Below are positions 41,603-49,275 of a stretch of 55,424 bases of DNA, piece after piece (within the stretch, counting starts at the first letter, position 1; each line of letters starts with the position of its first letter). The stretch comes from CALDSL01 sp039810245. Its GTDB lineage: Bacteria > Chloroflexota > Anaerolineae > Anaerolineales > Anaerolineaceae. The stretch lies in NCBI GenBank assembly GCA_039810245.1, contig JBDHWQ010000025.1, positions 1-55,424 of the forward strand, given 5' to 3'. Under the pieces are notes generated by a model. It searched no databases, had not been told where the DNA came from, and was given only the letters and a program-made list of their open reading frames with translations. Both the position numbers and the translations under genes were made by a program.

Positions 41603-42661
41603 ATGCAAGCAATGGCAATCAACCGTATTCTCACCGGCCACCGGCCCACCGGGCCGCGCCACATCGGCCATCTGGTGGGTACGCTGCGCACCTGGGCTGA
41701 GCTGCAGCACCAGTACGACTGCATCTTCCTGGTGGCCGACCTGCACGTGCTCACCACCGACTATGCGCACCCCGACCGCGTGCGCAATAACATCATCGAA
41801 GTCGTCACTGACTGGCTGGCGGCGGGGATTGACCCCGAGCGCTCGCCCATCGTGCTGCAATCTGCCGTGCCCGAGCATAGCCAGCTCACCCTGCTGCTGG
41901 GGATGCTCACCAGCGTGGCGCGCATGGAACGCGTGCCCACGTACAAGGAACAGGTGCAGGAGCTGAACCTGCAGCCCTCACACGGCCTGCTGACCTACCC
42001 GCTGCTCCAGGCCGCCGACATCCTCATCTACCGTGCCGACACCGTGCCCGTAGGTGAAGACCAGCTTCCGCACGTGGAGCTCAGCCGCGAGATCGCGCGG
42101 CGCTTCAACGCGCTGTACGGCTTCACCTTCCCCGAGCCACAGCCGCTGCTCTCCACCATGCCGCGCCTGCCCGGGCTGGATAATCGCACCATGCACACCT
42201 CCTACGGCAACCAGATCTACCTCAAGGATACGCCCGAGGAGACCGAGCGTAAGGTGATGAGCATGTACACCGACCCTACCCGCTTGCGCGCCACCGACCC
42301 CGGCCACGTGGAAGGCAACCCGGTCTTCACCTACCTGGATGCCTTCGACCCCGACACGAAGCATGTGGCCGAGCTGAAGGAGCGTTACCGCGCCGGCGGC
42401 GTGGGCGACGTGGAAGTCAAGCGTTACCTGGCCGGCGTGCTCAACGCGGCGCTGGCCCCGCTGCGCCAGCGGCGCGCGGCCCTGGCCACCCACCCCGAGC
42501 GCGTGCTGGAAATCCTGCGCGAAGGCACGCGCCAGGCCCGCCCGCTGGCCCAGGAAACGATCAGCGACGCCATGCAGCGCATGGGCCTCTCCCTGGCTCT
42601 CGAGCTGTACGACGACCCCAACCTCCCCCAGCAGCACATCCTGCGCGGAGCATTTTGCTAA
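41603..42661 (+). CDS. trpS: Tryptophanyl-tRNA synthetase with altered KMSKS motif
   Basis: The product has 352 residues. The class I Rossmann fold has the HIGH-type motif HIGH at 20-23 in GPRHIGHLVG, PLLQAADIL, and VGEDQLPHVELSREI. The KMSKS position reads TMHTS (196-200) in NRTMHTSYGNQIYL, so both lysines are absent. The C-terminal domain has KVMSMYTDP and VEGNPVFTYLDAFD. It charges tRNA-Trp. It is the first gene of the T-box operon, 52 nt before trpB. A second, canonical TrpRS elsewhere in the genome is possible. Confidence 0.9.
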   Translation: MQAMAINRILTGHRPTGPRHIGHLVGTLRTWAELQHQYDCIFLVADLHVLTTDYAHPDRVRNNIIEVVTDWLAAGIDPERSPIVLQSAVPEHSQLTLLLGMLTSVARMERVPTYKEQVQELNLQPSHGLLTYPLLQAADILIYRADTVPVGEDQLPHVELSREIARRFNALYGFTFPEPQPLLSTMPRLPGLDNRTMHTSYGNQIYLKDTPEETERKVMSMYTDPTRLRATDPGHVEGNPVFTYLDAFDPDTKHVAELKERYRAGGVGDVEVKRYLAGVLNAALAPLRQRRAALATHPERVLEILREGTRQARPLAQETISDAMQRMGLSLALELYDDPNLPQQHILRGAFC

Positions 42662-42712
42662 CTGCATTAATCACGAATGCTTTTCTCTTCATTTCATACG
42701 AAGGAGCCTGCC

Positions 42713-44092
42713 ATGACTGACCAGATCACACGTTTTATGCTCTCCGAGAACGACGTACCCCGGCACTGGTACAACATCAACGCCGACAGCCCGGTGGCCC
42801 CGGCCCCGGTGCTCAACCCGATCACCATGCAGCCGGTGACGCCTGACTTCCTTGCTGCGCTCTTCCCCATGGACCTGATCCTGCAGGAAGTGAGCACCGA
42901 GCGCTTCATCCAAATTCCGGATGAGGTGCGCGAGATCTACAAACTGTGGCGGCCCACGCCGCTCATCCGCGCGCGCCGGCTGGAGCAGGCCCTGGGCACC
43001 CCGGCCCACATCTACTACAAATACGAAGGCGTGTCGCCCTCCGGTAGCCATAAATCCAACTCGGCTGTGGCCCAGGCCTTCTATAACAAGATCGGCGGCA
43101 CGCGCGCCATGACCACCGAGACCGGCGCCGGCCAGTGGGGCACGGCGCTCTCGATGGCGTGCAAATTCTTCGACCTGAATCTCGAAGTCTATATGGTCAG
43201 AGTCTCCTACGACCAGAAGCCTTACCGTCGCTTCCTGATGGAAACCTATGGCGCCCAGGTATTTGCCAGCCCCACCGGGCTGACCCAGGCAGGACGCGCC
43301 ATCCTGGCGCAGGACCCGGCCAGCAGCGGCTCGCTGGGCATCGCCATCTCCGAGGCGGTGGAAGTGGCCGCGCTCTCAGGCGGGGCCAAGAAGTACGGCC
43401 TGGGCTCGGTGCTCAACCACGTGCTGCTGCACCAGACGGTGATCGGTGAAGAAGCGCTCAAACAGATGGACATGGCTGGCGAGTACCCCGACGTGGTCAT
43501 CGGCTGCGTGGGCGGCGGCTCAAACTTCAGTGGTATCGCCTTCCCATTCCTGCGCCACAACCTGCGCGACGGCCAGCGCACGCGCCTGCTGGCAGTGGAG
43601 CCTACCGCCGCCCCGTCGCTCACGCAGGGATTGTATACCTACGATTACGGCGACACGGCGCGCATGGCACCCATCGTCAAAATGCACACACTGGGGCACG
43701 ACTTCATCCCATCCGCCATCCACGCCGGCGGGCTGCGCTACCACGGCATGGCGCCCACCCTCTCGGCGCTGTACGACGCCGGGTTGGTGCAAGCGGTGGC
43801 TGTGCGCCAGCAGGATGTATTCGATGCTGCGGTGCTGTTCACCCAGACCGAGGGCATCCTGCCCGCGCCGGAATCTTCGCACGCCATCCGCGCCGCGATC
43901 GACGAAGCCCTCGATGCCAAACAGCGCGAAGAGCCGCGGGTGATCCTCTTTAACCTTTCCGGCCACGGCCACTTCGACCTGGCTGCCTACAGCGAGTACC
44001 TGTCCGGCAATATCCAGGACTCGGACTACGATCCGCGCGAAGTCGAGCGCATCCCACAACGCGTGCCCCAGGTCGACGCCAATATCGGCTAA
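42713..44092 (+). CDS. trpB: Tryptophan synthase beta chain, TrpB2 type
   Basis: The product has 459 residues, longer than classical TrpB (about 400). PLP Lys114 lies in GSHKSNSA, the phosphate loop is CVGGGSNF, and the catalytic-domain landmarks are RPTPLIRAR and TETGAGQWG. The N-terminal extension and motifs fit the TrpB2 subgroup, which often occurs without an adjoining TrpA and condenses indole with serine. AAGGAG stands before ATG 42713. It is the second gene in the T-box operon, so synthesis and charging of tryptophan respond together. Confidence 0.93.
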   Translation: MTDQITRFMLSENDVPRHWYNINADSPVAPAPVLNPITMQPVTPDFLAALFPMDLILQEVSTERFIQIPDEVREIYKLWRPTPLIRARRLEQALGTPAHIYYKYEGVSPSGSHKSNSAVAQAFYNKIGGTRAMTTETGAGQWGTALSMACKFFDLNLEVYMVRVSYDQKPYRRFLMETYGAQVFASPTGLTQAGRAILAQDPASSGSLGIAISEAVEVAALSGGAKKYGLGSVLNHVLLHQTVIGEEALKQMDMAGEYPDVVIGCVGGGSNFSGIAFPFLRHNLRDGQRTRLLAVEPTAAPSLTQGLYTYDYGDTARMAPIVKMHTLGHDFIPSAIHAGGLRYHGMAPTLSALYDAGLVQAVAVRQQDVFDAAVLFTQTEGILPAPESSHAIRAAIDEALDAKQREEPRVILFNLSGHGHFDLAAYSEYLSGNIQDSDYDPREVERIPQRVPQVDANIG

Positions 44093-44100
44093 ATGTCAGT

Positions 44101-44140
44101 GTATGGTGCGCGGGCGGGCAAGCCTGCACGCGCACCATAC
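44101..44140. terminator. Bidirectional terminator between trpB and the ACT-domain gene
   Basis: Perfect 12-bp outer stem GTATGGTGCGCG / CGCGCACCATAC, continued by an inner GC stem with one wobble pair. It separates two convergent genes. Confidence 0.8.
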
Positions 44141-44533
44141 TTAACTTCTCTTGATGCGATGCCCGGCGCGCACCAGCGTGGTGATAGCGCGCTCGTATTG
44201 CCCGGCGCGCACCAGCACGTAATCCGTCTCATATGTGCCCACTGCCAGCACGCTGATGCCTTCCTGCGCCAGCGGCGTCAGGATCGACGCCAGGATGCCC
44301 ACCAGCGCAAAGTCGAACGGGCCTTCCAGCTTCAGCGCGCGCCAGTCGCGCACGGCTTTCACATCCGGCGGCACCACATCTTCATCACAGATGATCGAAA
44401 GCTCATCTTTCGTGCGCGTCACTGAGGCGAAGACCGCCTGCGCAGCCCAATCCGGCACATCGGCATCCGGCGCAAAGCGGCAGGCCGCCAGGCGCTTTTC
44501 CATCACCGATAGCGAGAGGATTACGTTTGCCAT
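44141..44533 (-). CDS. ACT-domain protein (CASTOR-like tandem)
   Basis: The product has 130 residues. The first half resembles a degenerate ACT fold with DELSIICDEDVVPPD, the second is an ACT_7-like domain with FALVGILASILTPLAQEGISVL and GTYETDYVLV. Such stand-alone proteins bind amino acids; the ligand is unknown. The start is ATG 44533 with TAGGAG upstream; the longer frame overlaps the glycosyltransferase. It lies 10 nt after that gene, same strand. Confidence 0.85.
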   Translation of the reverse strand: MANVILSLSVMEKRLAACRFAPDADVPDWAAQAVFASVTRTKDELSIICDEDVVPPDVKAVRDWRALKLEGPFDFALVGILASILTPLAQEGISVLAVGTYETDYVLVRAGQYERAITTLVRAGHRIKRS

Positions 44534-44543
44534 CACAGCACTC

Positions 44544-45233
44544 CTACCTGCCGCGCTTGCGGCTCTGGCGCGCCTGCCATACCATGCGCGTAAACTGCAC
44601 AATATGCCGGCCATAACGGATATGGCTCTTCTCCCCCGCGTAAATTGTTTTGATCGGCACCCAATCCAGCAGCATCCCGCCGTTAACGGCCTGTACGATC
44701 ATATCGACTTCAAACTCCCACGCGCCTTCTTTGCTGCGCAGCATGGTTTCCATCAACCGCCGGCTTACGAGGCGGTAGCCCGACTGGTTGTCGGGGATGT
44801 GCTGGCCCATGGCCCACGAAAACATCCACGTGCCCAGCGTATTGGACGTGCGCCGCGGCTGGGGCATCTTGCGGAAATCGCGCGAACCAATAATCAGGTC
44901 AGCTTTGCGCAGCGCAAAGGCTTCGAGAAACAGCGGGATTTCGTGCGGGTCGTGCTGCCCGTCGGCATCCAGGGTAATCACCGCGTCGTAATCGCCTTGC
45001 AGCGCGTGGCGGAAGCCGCGCACCAGTGCCGCGCCCTTGCCCTGATTGGGAGACTGCACCAGCACCTCTGCCCCGGCATGGCGCGCGATTTCCGCGGTGG
45101 TGTCCTTCGATCCATCGTCCACCACCAGCACCGGCAGATAAGCGCACGATGCGCGGATCACGGCTTCGATGCGCTCCGATTCATTGTACGCAGGGATCAG
45201 CGCCAGCACATTGGGTTTGTTGTCGATTTGCAT
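44544..45233 (-). CDS. GT2 family glycosyltransferase (dolichyl-phosphate-mannose-synthase-like)
   Basis: The product has 229 residues. The GT-A fold shows LALIPAYNESERIEAVIR, VLVVDDGSKDTTAEI, the DxD-type metal site LDADGQHDP and GSRDFRKMP. There are no C-terminal membrane helices. It probably transfers a sugar to polyprenyl phosphate. It is part of the minus-strand series ending with the ACT gene. Confidence 0.9.
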   Translation of the reverse strand: MQIDNKPNVLALIPAYNESERIEAVIRASCAYLPVLVVDDGSKDTTAEIARHAGAEVLVQSPNQGKGAALVRGFRHALQGDYDAVITLDADGQHDPHEIPLFLEAFALRKADLIIGSRDFRKMPQPRRTSNTLGTWMFSWAMGQHIPDNQSGYRLVSRRLMETMLRSKEGAWEFEVDMIVQAVNGGMLLDWVPIKTIYAGEKSHIRYGRHIVQFTRMVWQARQSRKRGR

Positions 45234-45244
45234 GCTCCCTCTTT

Positions 45245-46150
45245 CTACAGCACAGCCTTCGCCAGGGCTTCCAGCCGGTCAATTCCGTCCAGGTCTAGCC
45301 ATTGCAGCATCACGCGCTGCACGCCGGCCTCGGCCAGCCGCGCGAGCTGCTCTCGAACCTGCCCCGCCTCGCCGGTGATGATGCCGCGCTGATGCATCTC
45401 GGTCTCATCACGGCCCTTCAGCTGCTCGCGCAGCTCGTTGGCGCTGCGCCCAAAGCGCAGCCCGGTCATCATCGTGCGCCGCACGCTGCCCGCGCCGCGC
45501 TCGTTCTCAATCAGGTACGTATCCAGAATGCGGTTCAGCTCTGCGAACTTTTGCGGTGGAATCAGCACCGCGTTCCATTCGTCGGCATAGCAGGCCACCA
45601 GCGGCAGGGTCAGGCGCATGCCATTGCCGCCAATCACAATCGGCGGGCCGCCGGCGCGCTGCGGACGCGGCAGCAGTACCGCCTCGTTAAGCTGGTAATA
45701 CTTTCCATCAAAAGTCACCGGCGTGTCACTCTTCAGCAGCCGCGTGATTACCTGCAGGCCTTCTTCAAAGCGCAGAAAGCGCTCACCCACATCCAGCAGA
45801 TCGAAACCAAACGAATGGTGCTCGCGCTCCTGCCAGCCCGCGCCCACACCCAGCCGCAGCCGCCCACCCGAAAGGTCATCCACCTGCGCACCAATGCGCG
45901 CGGTAAATACCGGGTGGCGGAATGACACCGGCGACACCAGCGGCCCAAATTCAATGCGCCGCGTGTTGCTCGCCAGCCAGGTGAGTGACACCCACAGCTC
46001 GAGCGAATCTACATCCGGTGGTTCGCTGTTGGTAAAGTGGTCCGAACGGTACAGCCCGGCAAAGCCCAGGTCTTCCACTGCGCGCGCCAGGCGCATCCAG
46101 CGCGGCCAGTTGAGACCGTTTTGCCCTTCAATCATGATCGCAATTTCCAT
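45245..46150 (-). CDS. LLM-class (luciferase-like) flavin/F420-dependent oxidoreductase
   Basis: The product has 301 residues with a TIM barrel. It has MEIAIMIEGQNGLNWPRW, AVEDLGFAGLYRSDHF, RIEFGPLVSPVSFRHP, LGVGAGWQEREH and GNGMRLTLPLVACYADEW. The substrate is unknown; F420 or FMN use cannot be decided. Start ATG 46150 with GAGGAA upstream; the longer frame runs into the neighbouring gene. 20 nt after the preceding stop. Confidence 0.88.
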   Translation of the reverse strand: MEIAIMIEGQNGLNWPRWMRLARAVEDLGFAGLYRSDHFTNSEPPDVDSLELWVSLTWLASNTRRIEFGPLVSPVSFRHPVFTARIGAQVDDLSGGRLRLGVGAGWQEREHHSFGFDLLDVGERFLRFEEGLQVITRLLKSDTPVTFDGKYYQLNEAVLLPRPQRAGGPPIVIGGNGMRLTLPLVACYADEWNAVLIPPQKFAELNRILDTYLIENERGAGSVRRTMMTGLRFGRSANELREQLKGRDETEMHQRGIITGEAGQVREQLARLAEAGVQRVMLQWLDLDGIDRLEALAKAVL

Positions 46151-46170
46151 TGCCTGTTCCTCGCTTTCCT

Positions 46171-46674
46171 CTAGCGGCACCACGGATCCGCGGCGCTGCC
46201 GCCCGCGCTGCCCGAATTGACGCGCCAGTGCTTCCACGGCACCGGTCCGGCCACCGCGTCCAGCAGGATGCTGCCGGTCTCCTGGCTGCCATCCGCGCAG
46301 GCTACCGATATCTCCGCATCCAGCGCCGCGCGGCCGCTTTGGGCCGAGTACGGCTCGCCCAGGGTTATATTTTGAACGGTGAAGTTGGTTCCCGCAGCGC
46401 GCTGCAGGCAGATCTCTGAACAGCCCGCCTCAATCGCGAAGTACTGCGCGCGCACCCAGCAGTTCTGCGCGTGGTCCAGGTCACCGCGGCTGATGGCCGC
46501 CAGGTAGCTGGTAACCACGCTGCGCGGATCGCGGTCAAAGCTGGTGGTGCACATGTCATAGAACGTGTTACGCACCGCAAACATCAGGCAGGCGGCGCTG
46601 GTCGCCAGGATTAACAGCAAGATAAAGATACGGCGCTGGCGCGCCGCGCGTGCCACGTGAACCTGGTCCGACAT
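46171..46674 (-). CDS. Unknown membrane-anchored protein with NTF2-like layout
   Basis: The product has 167 residues. One N-terminal membrane helix (about 16-35), then an external domain starting with FDRDPRSVVTSYLAAISRGD and four cysteines (CWVRA, AGCSEICLQ) that could form disulfides. The PRSVVTSYLAAISRGDLDHA pattern is like small SnoaL/NTF2-type lipoprotein domains, but the assignment is tentative. It starts 4 nt after the SDR gene stop. Confidence 0.7.
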   Translation of the reverse strand: MSDQVHVARAARQRRIFILLLILATSAACLMFAVRNTFYDMCTTSFDRDPRSVVTSYLAAISRGDLDHAQNCWVRAQYFAIEAGCSEICLQRAAGTNFTVQNITLGEPYSAQSGRAALDAEISVACADGSQETGSILLDAVAGPVPWKHWRVNSGSAGGSAADPWCR

Positions 46675-46678
46675 AGCC

Positions 46679-47686
46679 TTAGCGTATCTTCCCTTCTCGT
46701 CGGTCATGATACAGTGCCAGCAGCCCGGCTTCGCGCTCCGGGTTCAGTCCCGCGCGCGGCTGGAGATCCTCCGGGCGAAGGCTGGCCCAGGCCAGCGTGT
46801 CGCGCACCGTGTCCTCCAGCGCGCGGAAGGTCAGCCCGTCGCGTATCGCCTTGCGACTATCGAACGCGTAGAAACCAGCCATCGCCGGGTCATTGGCCGG
46901 TATCCACAGGGGCATCTCCATCCACGGTCCCACCTGCTGCTCGATCAGGAAGCTCTCCGGCAGCCAGGTGAAGCGCGCATCACTGCGCGCAACGGCGCGG
47001 CAGGTTTCCAGCAGGTCAACCATTTCCACCGGTTGCTCCGGCCCCACCGCGTTATATACGCCGCCCTTGCCTGCCTCGAGCATGCGGATCACCCATTCGC
47101 CCAGGTCGCGCACGTCGATAAACTGGACGCCGCGCTGTGGCTCGCCTGGGGCCAGCACCTCGCCGCCGCGCGCCACGCGCACCGGCCAGTAGGTAAAGCG
47201 GTCGGTCGGGTCATGCGGGCCGACGATCAGTCCCGGCCGAACGATCAATGCGCGCTCGCGAAACGCTGCCTGCACGCGCTGCTCGCACAGCACCTTGAGC
47301 GGCCCGTACGTATTTTCATCAATCGTCTCCAGCGTCTCATCATCCATGCGTGCCAGCGCGCCGCTTTCATCCTGCGCCATGCTGGTATCGGCATACACCG
47401 AAAGCGAAGAAATGAAGACGTAGTGACCTGTGGCCGCGCGCAGTTTATCCACGGCCAGCCCCACCACGCGCGGAACATAGCCGCTGGGATCAATCACCGC
47501 GTCCCATTCGCGCCCATCCAGCAGATCCAGGTCCAGCGCGCGGTCACCGTGTAGCTCCTCGACGCCCGGGAACAGCCCGCGCGTGCTGCCGCGATTAAAC
47601 AGGGTTAGGGTGTGCCCGCGCTCCAGCGCGGCAGCCGCCATCGCCCGCCCGGCAAAACGTGTGCCCCCCAGGATCAAAATGCGCAT
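46679..47686 (-). CDS. NAD-dependent epimerase/dehydratase (extended SDR)
   Basis: The product has 335 residues. The Rossmann start is MRILILGGTRFAGRA, with the catalytic YxxxK as YGPLK and Ser in FISSLSVY. RPGLIVGPHDPTDRFTYW and the substrate region VQFIDVRDLG follow. It is similar to stand-alone atypical SDRs resembling plant CSP41/isoflavone-reductase-like proteins; the substrate is unknown. GGGAG fits ATG 47686; the frame is open to 47698. Co-transcribed with the membrane-anchored protein and LLM gene. Confidence 0.87.
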   Translation of the reverse strand: MRILILGGTRFAGRAMAAAALERGHTLTLFNRGSTRGLFPGVEELHGDRALDLDLLDGREWDAVIDPSGYVPRVVGLAVDKLRAATGHYVFISSLSVYADTSMAQDESGALARMDDETLETIDENTYGPLKVLCEQRVQAAFRERALIVRPGLIVGPHDPTDRFTYWPVRVARGGEVLAPGEPQRGVQFIDVRDLGEWVIRMLEAGKGGVYNAVGPEQPVEMVDLLETCRAVARSDARFTWLPESFLIEQQVGPWMEMPLWIPANDPAMAGFYAFDSRKAIRDGLTFRALEDTVRDTLAWASLRPEDLQPRAGLNPEREAGLLALYHDRREGKIR

Positions 47687-47700
47687 CGTTTCTCCCATTC

Positions 47701-47737
47701 AAAAATAATGCGTACAGCCGGTTACCGCCTGTACGCA
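47701..47737 (-). terminator. Terminator of the S41 peptidase gene
   Basis: TGCGTACAG / CTGTACGCA stem (47709-47717 with 47729-47737) with an inner GC stem, followed on the minus strand by ATTATTTTTG. Confidence 0.75.
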
Positions 47738-47777
47738 CTATTGTACGCGAAATTCAAATAATCCCGCCATCCGGGTA

Positions 47778-49046
47778 CTACGGCTGCCCCGCCACCGGCT
47801 GGCCCAGCAAGTCCAGTGCTTTCAATAGCTGCGCGTCGCCGCTGGCGGCTACGTCGGCGGGCTGCATGGTTTGCAGCGAATACGGGTTGAGCGGGAACAT
47901 ACCATCCCCCAGGCTGACGGGCTGATCCGGCTCAATACCCTTATGCCAGATCACCCGTCCCGCGGGCGTCAGCCATTCCTGGGTGGCCAGCAGCAGCGCC
48001 GAGCCATCCGACAGGTTAAACTGGTTGAGCACCGTGCCAGTGCCAAAGGTCGTCTCACCTACCAGACTTGCGCGCCGGCTGTCCTGCATCGCCCCGGCCA
48101 CAATTTCTGATGCGGAAGCCGAGCCCTTGTTAATCAACACGACCAGCGGCAGATCGGTAGCCGCGCCGCCCGGCTGCACTTTCAGCATAGAAACATCCCC
48201 GCTGGCATCCTTTTGCTGCATCACCGCGCCATCCGCCAGGAACTGGCTGGCTACTGTCACGGCCTCCTGCAGCAGGCCGCCGGGGTTATTGCGCAGGTCC
48301 AGCACCACGCTTTGCATGTGCTGGTTCTTGGCTTCTTGCAGCGCCTTTTTTAGCTCTTCACCCACGCCGCGCGTAAATGCCGAAATGCGCACATAGGCCA
48401 CGGTGGTGCCCGGAACCGGGTTCCAGTTAACGTTATCCAGCGGGATGCGCGCTCGTTCCAGGGTGATATCCTGCGCGCTGCCGCTGTCATTCTTGATCAC
48501 TGTCAGGTCCACGCGGGTGCCGGCCGGGCCTTTGATCTTGCTCACCACTTCTTCCAGCGGCAGCCCGGTGATCTCTTCACCGTTGACCTTTTCAATCACG
48601 TCGCCTGGCTCAATGCCGGCCTTTTGTGCCGGCGAGCCGTCCAACGGCGCCACCACGGTAAGCTGGCCGTTTTCCACCTGCACTTCCACGCCGATGCCTT
48701 CGAACTGGCCTTCCGTAAAGCTGTTTTCGGCCTGCACCATCTCCGGGCTGAGGAAACGGCTGTGGCCAGTATCGCCCAGCGCATCAACCATACCGCTGAT
48801 TGCGCCATAGGTCAGCTCGCGCCCCTGGATGGCTTCACGGTCGACGTAAATACGGTTGATCGTATTCCAGGCTTCTTCAATCAGGCGCATGTCTACCTGC
48901 TGCGCCGGCGCTCCGGTGTCGGGGATACCGGCGAATGTCAGGCGGCTGAGCACCGCCCGTTCCAGCACCACGCCGGCGGTAAGGCCTAAAAACAGCGCCG
49001 CGATGGCTGTACCGAGGATCAATGCCGATAAAGTGTTTTTTCCCAT
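47778..49046 (-). CDS. S41 family C-terminal processing peptidase homologue lacking the catalytic Lys
   Basis: The product has 422 residues. N-terminal signal anchor (about 5-27), S41 helical N-domain, PDZ domain (about 112-200, VAPLDGSPAQKAGIEPGDVI), then the peptidase core. The nucleophile is Ser311 in GSASASEIVAGAM. In CtpA/Tsp enzymes the general base is a Lys in FGKGTV; here the sequence is TFGTGTV and the residue is Thr336. The protein may be inactive, or may use another base. It should face outside the cytoplasm. AAGGAAG precedes ATG 49046. Confidence 0.9.
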   Translation of the reverse strand: MGKNTLSALILGTAIAALFLGLTAGVVLERAVLSRLTFAGIPDTGAPAQQVDMRLIEEAWNTINRIYVDREAIQGRELTYGAISGMVDALGDTGHSRFLSPEMVQAENSFTEGQFEGIGVEVQVENGQLTVVAPLDGSPAQKAGIEPGDVIEKVNGEEITGLPLEEVVSKIKGPAGTRVDLTVIKNDSGSAQDITLERARIPLDNVNWNPVPGTTVAYVRISAFTRGVGEELKKALQEAKNQHMQSVVLDLRNNPGGLLQEAVTVASQFLADGAVMQQKDASGDVSMLKVQPGGAATDLPLVVLINKGSASASEIVAGAMQDSRRASLVGETTFGTGTVLNQFNLSDGSALLLATQEWLTPAGRVIWHKGIEPDQPVSLGDGMFPLNPYSLQTMQPADVAASGDAQLLKALDLLGQPVAGQP

Positions 49047-49060
49047 AATCTTCCTTACGC

Positions 49061-49082
49061 ACCGGCCTGCAAGCAGGCCGGT
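49061..49082. repeat. 22-bp hairpin in the leader of the S41 gene
   Basis: ACCGGCCTGC and GCAGGCCGGT form a perfect inverted repeat with a 2-nt centre, ahead of the ribosome binding site of the S41 gene. It might shield or delay translation. Confidence 0.5.
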
Positions 49083-49221
49083 CAACATACCAGTACAACC
49101 CGAAGAAAATCGGGAAGATAATGACGGTTTCTATATTGTCTATCTTTCACGGAGCGTTGCCATCCCGGAACTACTAAGCCGCCGATGGGGACTTTCCCCC
49201 ATGGGCATGTATGAATGTGTA
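49083..49221. other. Intergenic region upstream of the S41 gene
   Basis: No gene. On the minus strand it contains CCCGA-ttttct-TCGGG and AT-rich boxes that could be the S41 promoter, but no hexamer pair is convincing. Confidence 0.35.
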
Positions 49222-49253
49222 ATCAAAAAGCGCCGGGCTGTATCACCCGGCGC
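49222..49253 (-). terminator. Terminator after the membrane-anchored SDR gene
   Basis: GCGCCGGG/CCCGGCGC stem (49230-49237 with 49246-49253), followed on the minus strand by TTTTTGATT. Confidence 0.85.
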
Positions 49254-49275
49254 CTGCCAGCGATTGGAAGCACGG

